Part shown: one piece after another, positions 26,530 through 37,000 of the stretch
Layout of the letters: every line of letters starts with the position of its first letter
How positions within the stretch are numbered: position 1 is the stretch's first letter
Assembly (NCBI RefSeq): GCF_039696035.1
Contig: NZ_CP155567.1
Span: 4,570,465-4,634,464 of the forward strand
Direction: 5' to 3'
Length of the DNA stretch: 64,000 bases
Source of the DNA: Microbulbifer sp. SAOS-129_SWC
GTDB lineage: Bacteria > Pseudomonadota > Gammaproteobacteria > Pseudomonadales > Cellvibrionaceae
The notes under the pieces: model-generated
Told to the model about the DNA's origin: nothing
The model's database searches: none
The model's input: only the letters and a program-made list of their open reading frames with translations
Position numbers and translations under genes: made by a program

Positions 26530-27417
26530 TCACTCCAACGGCCCGAGACAATCGCGCAGCGCACCGATCAGCAGGTTGGCAGCCGGACCGCAGCGGTCGA
26601 TATCCGCGTACACCAGATAGACGGTGACATCGCGTTCCCACGGCTCCTCGGTGGACAGCGGCAACAGCCGGTCGGCGGACAGCGACTCGCGGATGCGGGT
26701 CTGTGGCAGCCAGGCGAACCCCAGGCCGCGCTCGATCAATTCCACCGAGGTATGGACGTTGGTCACCGTGATGCGCTGGTCGGAGCCGAGCCAGCCCGCG
26801 TCCTGGCGATTCCTGGCGGCGGAGTCGCGCACGACAATCTGCCGGCAGGCTTTCAGGTCCTCGCGCGTAACGGGGCGTCCCAATTGATGCAGCGAGTGAC
26901 GCGGGTGCGCCACCGGCACGAAACGGACTCTGGTCAATGGCTCGCCGACAAAGCCCTGCGGCACCTGGGTGGTGAGGATGAAGTCGGCCTGCTGTTGTTG
27001 CAGCAGTTCCTCGCCGCCGGACAACACCGTCTCGCGCAGCTCGATGCGGGTATGCGGGTATTCGCCGGCGCAGCGCTCAATGGCGTTGAACAGGCACTCG
27101 TAATCGAACAGCACATCCACCGCCAGCGTCAGTACCGGCTCCTCGCCACTGGAAAGGCTGGCGGCGACGGATTCCAGCGCCTCTGCCTCGTCGAGCAGGC
27201 CGCCGGCGCGGGCCAGCATAATGCGCCCGGCATCAGTCAGCTCGGCCTTGCGCCCGCGCACCTCCAGCAGTGACACACCGAGGCTCTCCTGCAACTTGTG
27301 CACTGCGTGGTTGATCGACGACTGGCTCTTATGCACCGCCTGCGCAGCCTGGGAAAAGCCGCCGTGTTCCACCACCGACTGAAACATGCGCCACTGTTCC
27401 AGAGTTACCTTGGCCAT
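26530..27417 (-). CDS. LysR family regulator, YhaJ-like
   Basis: The 295-residue protein has an N-terminal winged helix (VEHGGFSQAAQAVHKSQSSINHAVHKLQESLGVSLLEV, residues about 16-55) and a substrate domain (residues about 90-295). The ATG at 27417 is preferred because AGGAG lies five bases upstream; an in-frame GTG two codons earlier overlaps that site. It is divergent from pirin and precedes the doxX and yqjG genes. This is the same set as E. coli yhaJ-yhaK and yqjFG, where YhaJ responds to aromatic breakdown products. Assignment to YhaJ is from gene context. Confidence 0.85.
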   Translation of the reverse strand: MAKVTLEQWRMFQSVVEHGGFSQAAQAVHKSQSSINHAVHKLQESLGVSLLEVRGRKAELTDAGRIMLARAGGLLDEAEALESVAASLSSGEEPVLTLAVDVLFDYECLFNAIERCAGEYPHTRIELRETVLSGGEELLQQQQADFILTTQVPQGFVGEPLTRVRFVPVAHPRHSLHQLGRPVTREDLKACRQIVVRDSAARNRQDAGWLGSDQRITVTNVHTSVELIERGLGFAWLPQTRIRESLSADRLLPLSTEEPWERDVTVYLVYADIDRCGPAANLLIGALRDCLGPLE

Positions 27418-27544
27418 CTGCACTCCTATGCGTTGGTCGAGCGGGGTAATCCGCGGGTTGTGGAGCTGTAGAAAGCTGTGCCCGCTACTTTGTCCACAGG
27501 CCGGGAAAACCCACCAGAGCTTATATAGTCCTATTGGTCGAGGA

Positions 27545-27594
27545 ATTCGAATATAAACAGCGAATTTTTGCCATTTTATGTCGAATTCATCGAC
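27545..27594. promoter_or_regulatory. Probable LysR operators between the regulator and pirin
   Basis: ATTCG-N11-CGAAT at 27545-27565 is a perfect inverted repeat with T-N11-A character, the classical LysR site. GTCGA-ATTCA-TCGAC at 27580-27594 is a second short palindrome. A TATACT hexamer at 27596-27601 could be the pirin -10, without a good -35, as expected for an activator-dependent promoter. The region is strikingly AT-rich. Confidence 0.6.
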
Positions 27595-27629
27595 TTATAC
27601 TGTGGGCAAAATCACGGGAGGAACCGTTT

Positions 27630-28508
27630 ATGTCAACGTTCGAACGCAAATCCGATGCGCGCCCGCTGCTGCGCGGCATCGCCAGCCAGGCCTCTTCCGA
27701 TGGCGCCGGCGTGAAGATACAGCGCGTGGCCGGATTCCAGAATCAGGAATTCAGTCCCTTCCTGATGCTCGACGAAATCCGTTCGGAAAACGCCGATGAC
27801 TATATCGCCGGCTTTCCGCCGCACCCGCACCGCGGTATCGAAACCCTCACTTATATGCTCGACGGCGAGTTCGAGCATCAGGATCACCTGGGGAACCGCG
27901 GCGCAGTGTCTGCGGGCGGTGCCCAGTGGATGCGCGCCGGGCGCGGCATCATCCATTCGGAAATGCCGGCGCAGGACGCCGGCGGTGCCGGTATGCACGG
28001 CTTCCAGCTATGGATCAATATGGCCGCCGCCGACAAGATGGGCGCGCCGACCTGGCGGGATATTCAGGCGGAGGAGATTCCCGAGCTGCCAGTGGATGAC
28101 GCCGGTTCGCTGATCCGGTTGATTGCCGGCGAGTGGACGGTCGACGGCGAGAAGCGCAGCGCACCGCTGCTGGATGCCGCCGCCGAGGCGGGGGTGGCGG
28201 ACCTGCGTCTGGCACCCGGGGCAGAAGTGCTGCTACCGCTGCCGGAGGCACACAGCGCCATGGTATTCGTCTACCACGGCGCGCTGGTGACAGAGCACGG
28301 ATCCATTCCGCGCGGCAATTTCCTTTTATACGGAGGCGGTAACGCGCTACAATTGCGCGCCGACGACACGGGAGCAGGCTTGTTGTGCCTACATGGCCTG
28401 CCTCTGCGCGAACCAATAGTCCACTACGGCCCCTTCGTAATGAATAGCCGCGAGGAAATCGAGCAGGCTCTGCGCGACTACAATAACGGCACACTCACCG
28501 ACGAATAG
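27630..28508 (+). CDS. Pirin family protein (YhaK type)
   Basis: The 292-residue bicupin protein has the pirin metal motif in FPPHPHRGIETLTYMLDGEFEHQDHLGNRG (about residues 55-85) and GIIHSEMP (about 108-115), giving the three His and one Glu ligands. Pirins of this type have quercetinase activity or act as redox sensors. GGGAGGAACCG before the ATG decides the start at 27630; the 32-codon upstream extension is AT-rich regulatory DNA. It is divergent from the LysR gene and likely its target. Confidence 0.95.
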   Translation: MSTFERKSDARPLLRGIASQASSDGAGVKIQRVAGFQNQEFSPFLMLDEIRSENADDYIAGFPPHPHRGIETLTYMLDGEFEHQDHLGNRGAVSAGGAQWMRAGRGIIHSEMPAQDAGGAGMHGFQLWINMAAADKMGAPTWRDIQAEEIPELPVDDAGSLIRLIAGEWTVDGEKRSAPLLDAAAEAGVADLRLAPGAEVLLPLPEAHSAMVFVYHGALVTEHGSIPRGNFLLYGGGNALQLRADDTGAGLLCLHGLPLREPIVHYGPFVMNSREEIEQALRDYNNGTLTDE

Positions 28509-28569
28509 CCGGGGCGCTGCACGCGCCCCTCCCCCGTATCACTCCCGATCAGTGAGGGCCGCCTGCGGC

Positions 28570-29865
28570 ATGGAAGTTTATTACACCTTTTGTTTTCTCG
28601 CCGCGGTGTCGGTGTTTCTCGGATTTCTAAACCAGTATGTCCTGCGCGCACAGGCCACCATCGCGATTACCGCCGGTGCACTGGCGCTGTCGCTGCTGGT
28701 GATCGGCCTCGGCAAGCTCGGTATCGTGTCGCTGCGCGACTGGGCCAACCAGCTGCTGCCGCTGCTCGACCTGCAAAACCTGTTGCTGAAGGGCATGCTG
28801 GGGTTCCTGCTGTTCGCCGGCAGCCTGCACATCGACCTGCTGATGCTGCGCAACCAGCGCATCGAGATCACCCTGCTGGCGGTGTTCGGCACACTGATCT
28901 CCACCTTCGCGGTGGGCGCGTTGCTGTACTGGTTCCTGCAGTTTGTCGGCCTGCCGGTGGGCTTCGTCTACTGCCTGCTGTTCGGCGCACTGATTTCCCC
29001 CACCGACCCGATTGCGGTGCTGGCGATCATCAAAAGCCTCAAGGCGCCAGAGCAGGTATCAATCCAGGTGGAGGGCGAATCCCTGTTCAACGACGGTTTC
29101 GGTATCGTCGTATTCACCGTAATCTTCGCGCTGGCGTTTGAGGGCGCGTCGCCGACGCTACCGTCAGTGTCCGAGCTGTTCCTGGTCGACGCCGTCGGCG
29201 GTATCGTCCTCGGTCTGGCCATCGGTGGCCTGTTCCACTGGCTGATCGGCTGCACCGACGACCACAGTCTGGAACTGCTGCTGACCCTGGTGATCCCCAC
29301 CGCCGGCTTCTCGCTCGCCAACCTGCTCGGCGTGTCCGGCGCGCTGGCGATGGTGGTGGCCGGCATCATCATCGGCAACTTTACCCGCGAGACCGGTTTC
29401 TCGCGGGTGAGCCAGCACGAGCTGGACCACTTCTGGAGCATCACCGAGGACTTCCTCAACGGCCTGCTGTTCCTGCTGGTGGGCCTGTTCCTGATCACCA
29501 TCGACTTCCAGCCGTTCGACTACCTGCTGCTGGTTGCCGCAATCGCGATCGTGCTGCTGAGCCGCGTGGTTGCGGTGACGGTGCCGTTCACCTTCCTCAA
29601 GCGCTTCCGCAAATACCATCCCTATACCGAGCGCATCCTGATCTGGGGCGGCCTGCGCGGCGGCCTGGCGCTGGCGCTGGCAATGTCGATCCCGGCCGGC
29701 CACGCCATGGTACAGGGCCAGGATCTGCGCCACTTATGGGTCGTAATGACCTACGGCGTGGTAGTCTTTTCCATCGTAGTGCAGGGTTCCACCATCGCCC
29801 CGCTGATCCGGCGCAGCCGCGAGTTTGCCGAGCCGGAGCAGCTACCCGAAGCCGCCAGCGACTAG
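28570..29865 (+). CDS. CPA1 family sodium/proton antiporter
   Basis: The 431-residue protein has about 12 membrane segments. SPTDPIAVLAIIKSLKAPEQVSIQVEGESLFNDGFGIVVF (about residues 133-172) contains the CPA1 T-D-P and N-D residues of the ion site. ILIWGGLRGGLALALAMSIP (about residues 348-367) is the conserved arginine-containing helix. It exchanges Na+ (or K+) for protons across the inner membrane. I chose the ATG MEVYYTFC at 28570, 6 codons after an alternative GTG. It forms a pair with the KefB-like gene 52 bases downstream. Confidence 0.93.
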   Translation: MEVYYTFCFLAAVSVFLGFLNQYVLRAQATIAITAGALALSLLVIGLGKLGIVSLRDWANQLLPLLDLQNLLLKGMLGFLLFAGSLHIDLLMLRNQRIEITLLAVFGTLISTFAVGALLYWFLQFVGLPVGFVYCLLFGALISPTDPIAVLAIIKSLKAPEQVSIQVEGESLFNDGFGIVVFTVIFALAFEGASPTLPSVSELFLVDAVGGIVLGLAIGGLFHWLIGCTDDHSLELLLTLVIPTAGFSLANLLGVSGALAMVVAGIIIGNFTRETGFSRVSQHELDHFWSITEDFLNGLLFLLVGLFLITIDFQPFDYLLLVAAIAIVLLSRVVAVTVPFTFLKRFRKYHPYTERILIWGGLRGGLALALAMSIPAGHAMVQGQDLRHLWVVMTYGVVVFSIVVQGSTIAPLIRRSREFAEPEQLPEAASD

Positions 29866-29917
29866 CGGCGGCTGGCAGCCCGGCCAGGACTCCACTCCAG
29901 CTAGACAACATCCGATC

Positions 29918-31762
29918 ATGGAAGACAGCAGTTTCCTCGTACAGGCGGTCATCTACCTGTCCGCCGCCGTTATCGCCGTACCCATTGCCACACGCCTCGG
30001 CCTCGGCTCGGTGCTCGGCTACCTGCTCGCCGGTGTCGTCATCGGCCCCTTCGCCCTGGGGCTGGTGGGCGATGCCAGCGATGAAATGCACATCGCCGAA
30101 TTCGGCGTGGCGTTGATGCTGTTCCTGATCGGCCTGGAGCTGCAGCCGCGCAAGCTGTGGCAGCTGCGCGGCGCCATCTTCGGCACCGGTGGCGCCCAGG
30201 TGCTGGTGACCGCCGCCGCGGTGGCCGCGCTGGCGGTATGGCTGTACGGCGAGCACTGGCGCAACGCCGCTGCCATCGGCCTGATCCTGGCACTGTCTTC
30301 CACCGCCATCGTGCTGCAGTCGCTCAGTGAAAAGAACCTGCTCAAGACCGAGGGCGGGCGCGGTGCCTTCGCCGTGCTGCTGTTCCAGGACCTGGCGGTG
30401 ATCCCGATCCTGGCACTGCTGCCGCTGCTGGCCGGCAGCGACGTGCCGCAACAGGAGGGCAGCCTGGGTGGCTGGCACTATGCACTGGCAGTGATCGGTA
30501 CCATGGCCGCCTTTATCCTCGCCGGGCGCTACCTGCTGGGGCCGCTGTTGCGGCTGGTGGCCGGCAGCCAGCTGCGCGAGATGTTCACCGTCACCGCACT
30601 GCTGATCGTGATGGCCGCCGCCGCCATCATGCACTGGCTGGAGCTGTCGCCGGCGCTGGGCACCTTTCTCGCCGGCGTCATCCTCGCCGAGAGCGAGTTC
30701 CGCCACGAGCTGGAGGCGGATATCGAGCCGTTCAAAGGCCTGTTGATGGGCCTGTTCTTTATTGCGGTGGGCGCCGGCCTCAACTTCAACCTGATTGCCG
30801 AATACCCCTGGCTGTTGCTGGCCCTGGTGCTGCTGCTGGTGGCCACCAAGTTCGGGCTGCTGTTCGCGCTGGCGCGCTTTACCGGCATGTCCCGCGGCGA
30901 GGACTGGCTGTTCGCACTGTCGCTGGCACAGGCGGGGGAATTCGGCTTCGTGCTGGTGTCATTCGCCAACCAGCAGGGTGTACTGGATGCCACTGTCAGC
31001 AACCTGGTCGCGGCGCTGATCGCACTGTCGATGGTGCTGACGCCGATCCTGTTACTGATCTACGAGAAATTTATCCAGCCGCGCTATATGGTCGGCCCGG
31101 CGGCACCGACCGACGCGGAGCCGCCGCAGGACACCGGCTCGCCGGTGATCATCATCGGCTACGGCCGATTCGGCCAGATAGCCGGGCGCCTGTTGAACGC
31201 CTGCGGCTTCCAGACCACCCTGCTCGAGCGCAACGCCGAACAGCTGGAGCTGGTGCGCCGCTACGGTATCCAGGCATTTTACGGCGACGCCTCGCGCGAA
31301 GACCTGCTGCGCGCCGCCGGCGCCGGCAATGCGCGGCTGGTGATCCTGACCCTGAGCGACCAGGCCGCCGCACTGGAAATCGTCAGCCAGCTGCAGAAGC
31401 ACTTTCCGCACCTGACCATCCTCGCGCGGGCACGCAACCGCATGCACCAGTACGCGCTGATGGAAGCGGGGGTAAAACACATTTTCCGCGAGACGGTGGA
31501 CTCGGCGCTGTCGATCGGCGAGTGCGCGCTGCAGCTGCTGGGGCTCAGCAAATACGAGGCGCGCCGCGCCGCGCGCAAGTTCAAGCAGCACGACCAGCGC
31601 ATGCTGGAGAAGCTGTTCCCCTACTGGCGCGACGAGTCCCAGCATATCGCGCAGACGCGCATCTATCGCGAGCAACTGCTGCAGGCGCTGCAGGAAGACC
31701 GGCGCGACAAGGACCTGCACCTGGATCACCACTGGGACGATTCCGGCAAGCCGGGCCTGTGA
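29918..31762 (+). CDS. CPA2 family potassium/proton antiporter, KefB/KefC-like
   Basis: The 614-residue protein has a membrane domain of about 12 segments (residues 1-385) with LIGLELQPRKLWQLR and LALSSTAIVLQSLSEK, and a TrkA-N/RCK domain starting at VIIIGYGRFGQIAGRLLN (about residue 408). The C-terminal tail is highly charged. KefB/KefC-type systems release K+ and acidify the cytoplasm when electrophiles bind glutathione. This would suit the glutathione and quinone genes upstream, though no KefF/KefG partner is present. I start at MEDSSFLVQAVIYL (29918). Confidence 0.92.
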   Translation: MEDSSFLVQAVIYLSAAVIAVPIATRLGLGSVLGYLLAGVVIGPFALGLVGDASDEMHIAEFGVALMLFLIGLELQPRKLWQLRGAIFGTGGAQVLVTAAAVAALAVWLYGEHWRNAAAIGLILALSSTAIVLQSLSEKNLLKTEGGRGAFAVLLFQDLAVIPILALLPLLAGSDVPQQEGSLGGWHYALAVIGTMAAFILAGRYLLGPLLRLVAGSQLREMFTVTALLIVMAAAAIMHWLELSPALGTFLAGVILAESEFRHELEADIEPFKGLLMGLFFIAVGAGLNFNLIAEYPWLLLALVLLLVATKFGLLFALARFTGMSRGEDWLFALSLAQAGEFGFVLVSFANQQGVLDATVSNLVAALIALSMVLTPILLLIYEKFIQPRYMVGPAAPTDAEPPQDTGSPVIIIGYGRFGQIAGRLLNACGFQTTLLERNAEQLELVRRYGIQAFYGDASREDLLRAAGAGNARLVILTLSDQAAALEIVSQLQKHFPHLTILARARNRMHQYALMEAGVKHIFRETVDSALSIGECALQLLGLSKYEARRAARKFKQHDQRMLEKLFPYWRDESQHIAQTRIYREQLLQALQEDRRDKDLHLDHHWDDSGKPGL

Positions 31763-31790
31763 TCAATGCGGCGCCACAAGCGCGATCCAG

Positions 31791-32606
31791 CTATTCGAAC
31801 ATATCCGGCTGCTCGGCACAGATCACGCTGTAGAGGGGCTGGAAGCTGAACAGGCCCGCCAGCTCGGTACCCACTACCGCGCGGGTGCGGATTGCCACTT
31901 CCGGCTCGATCAGCCGCGGCGTGCCGGCCGCCTCTGCGAGAAGCTGCGCCTGACAACTGCGCTCCATGGTGATGTACCACCAGGCGGCCTCGTCGATGGA
32001 TTTGCCCACGGTGAGCAGGCCGTGGTTCTGCAGGATCAACGCCTTGTGGTTGCCGAGTGCCTGCGCCAGCGCCTCGCCTTCGCCCATCTCCAGCACCACG
32101 CCGGAAAAGGTGTCGAGCAGGCCGTGGTCGCCAAAGAAGGCGCAGGCATCCTGGGTAATCGGGTCCAGCAGGCGGCCGAGGGAGGACCAGGTCTTGCCGT
32201 ACAGCGAGTGGGCGTGGGCGGCGGCGACCACATCCGGGCGCAGCCGGTGAATGTGGGAATGGATAGTGAATGCGGCGCCGTTGAGATAGCCCTCGCCCTC
32301 GACCACATTGCCCTGGTGATCCACCAGCAGCAGGTCGGACAGCCGCATCTGCTTGAAGGAGACGCCCATCGGATTGACCCAGAAGTGGTCTTCCAGCTCC
32401 GGATCGCGCACCGTGATATGCCCGGCCACGCCCTCGTCGAAGCCGTACTTACCGAACAGGCGGAAGGCCGCGGTGAGCTTGCGCTTGCGCTCGTCGCGCA
32501 CCTGTTCCAGCGGCTGCGTGCTGTCGCCCATCAGTACACTGACATCGCCGTTCATGACGGCGGTATTGATGCTCTGTGCGGGTCTGGTTTTTTCTGCGGT
32601 TGTCAC
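31791..32606 (-). CDS. Class II aldolase/adducin family protein
   Basis: The 271-residue protein has the class II aldolase fold. YGFDEGVAGHITVRDP (about residues 54-69) contributes the phosphate site, and the zinc-type ligands are seen in HSHIHRLRPDVVAAAHAHS (about 115-133), with a third His in LQNHGLLTVG (about 193-202). Substrates vary widely (sugar phosphates, or none known), so only the family can be stated. The reading frame starts with GTG at 32606; an internal ATG at 32555 (MNGDVSVLM) is an alternative start. Confidence 0.88.
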   Translation of the reverse strand: MTTAEKTRPAQSINTAVMNGDVSVLMGDSTQPLEQVRDERKRKLTAAFRLFGKYGFDEGVAGHITVRDPELEDHFWVNPMGVSFKQMRLSDLLLVDHQGNVVEGEGYLNGAAFTIHSHIHRLRPDVVAAAHAHSLYGKTWSSLGRLLDPITQDACAFFGDHGLLDTFSGVVLEMGEGEALAQALGNHKALILQNHGLLTVGKSIDEAAWWYITMERSCQAQLLAEAAGTPRLIEPEVAIRTRAVVGTELAGLFSFQPLYSVICAEQPDMFE

Positions 32607-32779
32607 TGCCCGGCCCTCTCATCGTTTTTAGCCGAGCGTTGGTTATAGCACGCTGCTCGACTTTTGAGCGAGATGTGGCAGCGAACGAAACCGCAAAAGC
32701 AACCGACAGCATGTCCGCATCACCGCGCAGACCCGCAAATGACATCAGCACCGACGCGGGCCGGCGGCGGCAACCAACC

Positions 32780-32788
32780 TGTGGATAA
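32780..32788 (-). other. Perfect DnaA box
   Basis: TTATCCACA on the minus strand, in the 242-base gap between the aldolase and the LysR gene. Nothing else is evident in that gap apart from ordinary spacer sequence. Confidence 0.55.
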
Positions 32789-32848
32789 GTCGAGAAAGCA
32801 ATTTAAAACCAATCCGGTAAAAACCGCGGCGCCGCGTCATAGTCGGTA

Positions 32849-33718
32849 TCAGGTGAGCATATCAGCGAGATAATCCAGCAGCATGCGCACCTTCGGTGAC
32901 AGCTGGCGGTTGTGTGGGTAGACACCCCAGATACCATCGTCCGCCGCGCGGTAGTGCTCGAGCAGGGAAACCAGGCGGCCGGCGCGCAGGTGTTCTTCGA
33001 CGTAGTAATCCGGCAGCTGCACCAGGCCGATGCCCTTCAGTGCCGCATCCACCAGCGCGCGGCCGCTGTTACAACGGATACTGCCGCTGACGCGGATATC
33101 CCTGGGTTTGCCGGACTCCAGGAAACGCCAGTGGTCCAGGGTTCCCTGCAGGCAGTTGTGGCGCGCCAGCTCCGCCAGGCTGGGGGGCTCGCCGTGCGCG
33201 GACAGGTACGCCGGCGCGGCACAGACATACAGGGTGCGCGACCCCAGCCGCCGCGCCATCATGCTGGAATCCTCCAGCTTGCCCAGCCTGATGGCCAGGT
33301 CGTAACCCTCGGCTACCAGGTCGAGCTTCTGGTTCGTCAGCTGCATATCCACCTGCAGCTCCGGATAGCGCAGGGCAAAATCGTTGACCAGCGGGGCCAG
33401 GGTTGTCTCGCCGTAGGTCACCGGCGCCGTGAGCCGCAGCCGGCCGCGCGGCACCTGCTGCAGATCCGTTACCGCGCGCTCAGCTTCTTCCAGCCCGTCC
33501 AGCACCTGGCGGCAGTGCTGGTAATAGAGCTGGCCCGCTTCAGTCAACGCAACCCTGCGCGTCGTGCGGTAGAACAGCCTGGTCGCCAGTCTTGCCTCGA
33601 GGGCGCTGACCTGGCGGCTGACCTGGGCGGTCGAGATCCCCAGTTTGCCGGCCGCGGCGGTGAAACCACCGGCCTCGGCCACGGCTACAAATTCACTGAC
33701 GCCCTCCCAACTGAGCAT
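32849..33718 (-). CDS. LysR family transcriptional regulator
   Basis: The 289-residue protein has the LysR DNA-binding domain (FVAVAEAGGFTAAAGKLGISTAQVSRQVSALEARLATRLFYRTTRRVALTEAG, residues about 10-63) and a ligand domain of the CrgA/AphB-like subgroup (GRLRLTAPVTYGETTLAPLVNDF). It is divergent from the formaldehyde dehydrogenase gene at 33859 and shares a 140-base promoter region with it, so adhC is its most likely target. The inducer is unknown, possibly an aldehyde or thiol adduct. Confidence 0.92.
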   Translation of the reverse strand: MLSWEGVSEFVAVAEAGGFTAAAGKLGISTAQVSRQVSALEARLATRLFYRTTRRVALTEAGQLYYQHCRQVLDGLEEAERAVTDLQQVPRGRLRLTAPVTYGETTLAPLVNDFALRYPELQVDMQLTNQKLDLVAEGYDLAIRLGKLEDSSMMARRLGSRTLYVCAAPAYLSAHGEPPSLAELARHNCLQGTLDHWRFLESGKPRDIRVSGSIRCNSGRALVDAALKGIGLVQLPDYYVEEHLRAGRLVSLLEHYRAADDGIWGVYPHNRQLSPKVRMLLDYLADMLT

Positions 33719-33750
33719 GCCTGGCGTGCCCTCACCGATTGTTACTTATA

Positions 33751-33767
33751 GGTAAATATAATTTACC
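33751..33767. promoter_or_regulatory. Perfect palindrome in the LysR-adhC intergenic region
   Basis: GGTAAATATAATTTACC is a 7-bp inverted repeat around ATA, with a LysR-like T-N11-A arrangement inside. It lies 33 bases before the LysR start and 92 bases before adhC. It is the best candidate operator for the divergent LysR protein. Confidence 0.65.
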
Positions 33768-33792
33768 AAAGGGTACGATTATCAACTAATGA

Positions 33793-34986
<1,194 letters not shown>

Positions 34987-35014
34987 ATGGCAGCGCCGTG
35001 GCGCGCGAGCAACA

Positions 35015-35088
35015 GGCGCGGCTTTGCCGGCCCGCACAAGCAGCATCCGCACTGCCCCGCGAAACAGCGGGGACTTTGCGGCCGCGCC
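35015..35088. other. Nested hairpins between convergent adhC and glmS
   Basis: GGCGCGGC at 35015 pairs with GCCGCGCC at 35081, and inside CCCCGC (35055) pairs with GCGGGG (35067). No T run follows on either strand, so termination here, if any, is not the classical type. Confidence 0.4.
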
Positions 35089-35096
35089 TGCGCCCG

Positions 35097-36926
35097 TTAT
35101 TCCACCGTGACCGACTTGGCCAGGTTGCGCGGCTGGTCCACATCGGTGCCCTTCAACAGCGCCACGTGGTAGCTGAGCAGTTGCAGCGGCACCGTGTACA
35201 GGATCGGCGCCAGGCTCTCGGGCGCGTCCGGGACCTCCACCACGGTGATGCCCGCCTCGCTGACGAAGCCGGCCTCGGGGCTGGCGAACACGAACAGCTG
35301 GCCGCCGCGGGCGCGCACTTCCTGCAGGTTGGACTTCAGCTTCTCCAGCAGCTCGTCGTTGGGGGCCACCACAATGACCGGCATATCCGCGTCGACCAAT
35401 GCCAGGGGGCCGTGTTTCAGCTCGCCGGCCGGGTAGGCCTCGGCATGGATATAGGAGATTTCCTTCAGCTTCAGCGCGCCCTCGAGTGCGATCGGGTACT
35501 CGACGCCGCGACCGAGGAACAGCGCGTGGTGCTTCTCGGCGAAGGCCTCGCTGGTGACCTGCACGCGGTTATCGAGGCCGGTGAACTGCTCCATCAGCTC
35601 CGGCAGTTGGTGCAGCGCACGCACCAGTTCCGCCTCGCGCTCCGCCGCCAGGCCGTTGACCTTGGCTAGGGCGATGGAAAACAGCTGCAGGGCCACCAGC
35701 TGCGTGGTGAAGGCTTTGGTGGAGGCGACGCCGATTTCCGGGCCCGCCTCGGTCATCAGCGACAGCTCCGACTCGCGCACCAGCGAGCTGTTGGGTACAT
35801 TGCAGATGGTCAGCGAGGCCAGGTAGCCGAGCTGTTTGGCCTGGCGCAGCGCGGCCAGGGTATCGGCGGTCTCGCCGGACTGGGAGATGGTCACGAACAG
35901 GGTGCCAGGGCGCACCGCGGTCTTGCGGTAGCGAATCTCGCTGGCCACCTCGACCGAGCAGGGGATGCCGGCCCAGTCCTCGATCCAGTAGCGCGCCACC
36001 AGACCGGCGTGGTAACTGGTACCGCAGGCGACAATCTGGACCTGCTGCACCTGCGGCAGAATCTCGTGCGCGCGTGTGCCCAGCGCCTCGGACAGTACCG
36101 ACACCTCGCCGATGCGCCCGGCCATGGTGGCGGCCACCACCTGCGGCTGCTCGAAGATCTCCTTCTGCATATAGTGGCGATAGCGGCCCTTGTCGGCCGC
36201 ATCGTGGCTGCCGTTCAGCTTGTGTACCGGGCGGCTGACTTCGGCGCCGCTGTTGTCCCATACGGCGATGCCGGCGCTGCTGATTTCGGCGATATCCCCC
36301 TCCTCGAGGAAGATGAAACGATCGGTTACCTGGCGTAGCGCCATCGGATCCGAGGCAATAAAGTTCTCCTCGATACCGACCCCGACCACCAGCGGGCTGC
36401 CGGAGCGCGCGCACAGCAGTTTGTCCGGCTCGGCGGCGCTGATGACACCCAGCGCGTAGGCGCCGTGCAGCTGCGCGATCGCCGCACTGACCGCGGCGTG
36501 CAGATCGCGGCCACCGGCCACCAGCGAGTGGATCAGGTGCACCACCACTTCGGTATCGGTGGCGGACTGGAATTCATAACCTTTGCCTTGTAATTCGGCG
36601 CGCAGACTCTGGTAGTTCTCGATAATGCCGTTGTGTACCAGCGCGATATCGCCGGATACGTGCGGGTGCGAGTTCACATCCGAGGGTTCGCCGTGGGTGG
36701 CCCAGCGGGTGTGGGCGATACCCAGGCGACCAGCGGCGGGATCGGCGGCGAGTTTCGCCTCGAGATCCGCCACCTTGCCGCTGCTTTTGCGCAGCTGCAG
36801 CTGGCCATCGCCATCCACCAGACACACGCCGGCGGAGTCGTAACCGCGGTACTCGAGGCGCCGCAGGCCCTCCAGCAGGATCTCACTGACATTGCGCTGG
36901 GCCAGCGCGCCGACGATTCCACACAT
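35097..36926 (-). CDS. glmS: Glutamine-fructose-6-phosphate aminotransferase GlmS
   Basis: The 609-residue enzyme begins [10 protein letters not shown], in which Cys2 becomes the N-terminal glutaminase nucleophile. The glutaminase domain (about residues 2-240) is followed by two SIS isomerase domains, marked by [18 protein letters not shown] and [41 protein letters not shown]. The C-terminal [13 protein letters not shown] is the standard ending. It makes glucosamine-6-phosphate, the first step to UDP-GlcNAc. A DeoR regulator lies upstream on the same strand, 74 bases away. No glmS ribozyme core is visible, as expected for a gammaproteobacterium. Confidence 0.98.
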   Translation of the reverse strand: MCGIVGALAQRNVSEILLEGLRRLEYRGYDSAGVCLVDGDGQLQLRKSSGKVADLEAKLAADPAAGRLGIAHTRWATHGEPSDVNSHPHVSGDIALVHNGIIENYQSLRAELQGKGYEFQSATDTEVVVHLIHSLVAGGRDLHAAVSAAIAQLHGAYALGVISAAEPDKLLCARSGSPLVVGVGIEENFIASDPMALRQVTDRFIFLEEGDIAEISSAGIAVWDNSGAEVSRPVHKLNGSHDAADKGRYRHYMQKEIFEQPQVVAATMAGRIGEVSVLSEALGTRAHEILPQVQQVQIVACGTSYHAGLVARYWIEDWAGIPCSVEVASEIRYRKTAVRPGTLFVTISQSGETADTLAALRQAKQLGYLASLTICNVPNSSLVRESELSLMTEAGPEIGVASTKAFTTQLVALQLFSIALAKVNGLAAEREAELVRALHQLPELMEQFTGLDNRVQVTSEAFAEKHHALFLGRGVEYPIALEGALKLKEISYIHAEAYPAGELKHGPLALVDADMPVIVVAPNDELLEKLKSNLQEVRARGGQLFVFASPEAGFVSEAGITVVEVPDAPESLAPILYTVPLQLLSYHVALLKGTDVDQPRNLAKSVTVE

Positions 36927-37000
36927 GACTGTAACCTCGATAATTCCGTGAAAACTGTTAAGAACAAACTGGCGCCAACCGCCGAATTAGGCGGACACTG

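Noticed and set aside
35097..36926. glmS ribozyme in the glmS leader
   Set aside because: That ribozyme is known from Gram-positive bacteria. The 74-base gap between deoR and glmS is too short and shows no matching core.
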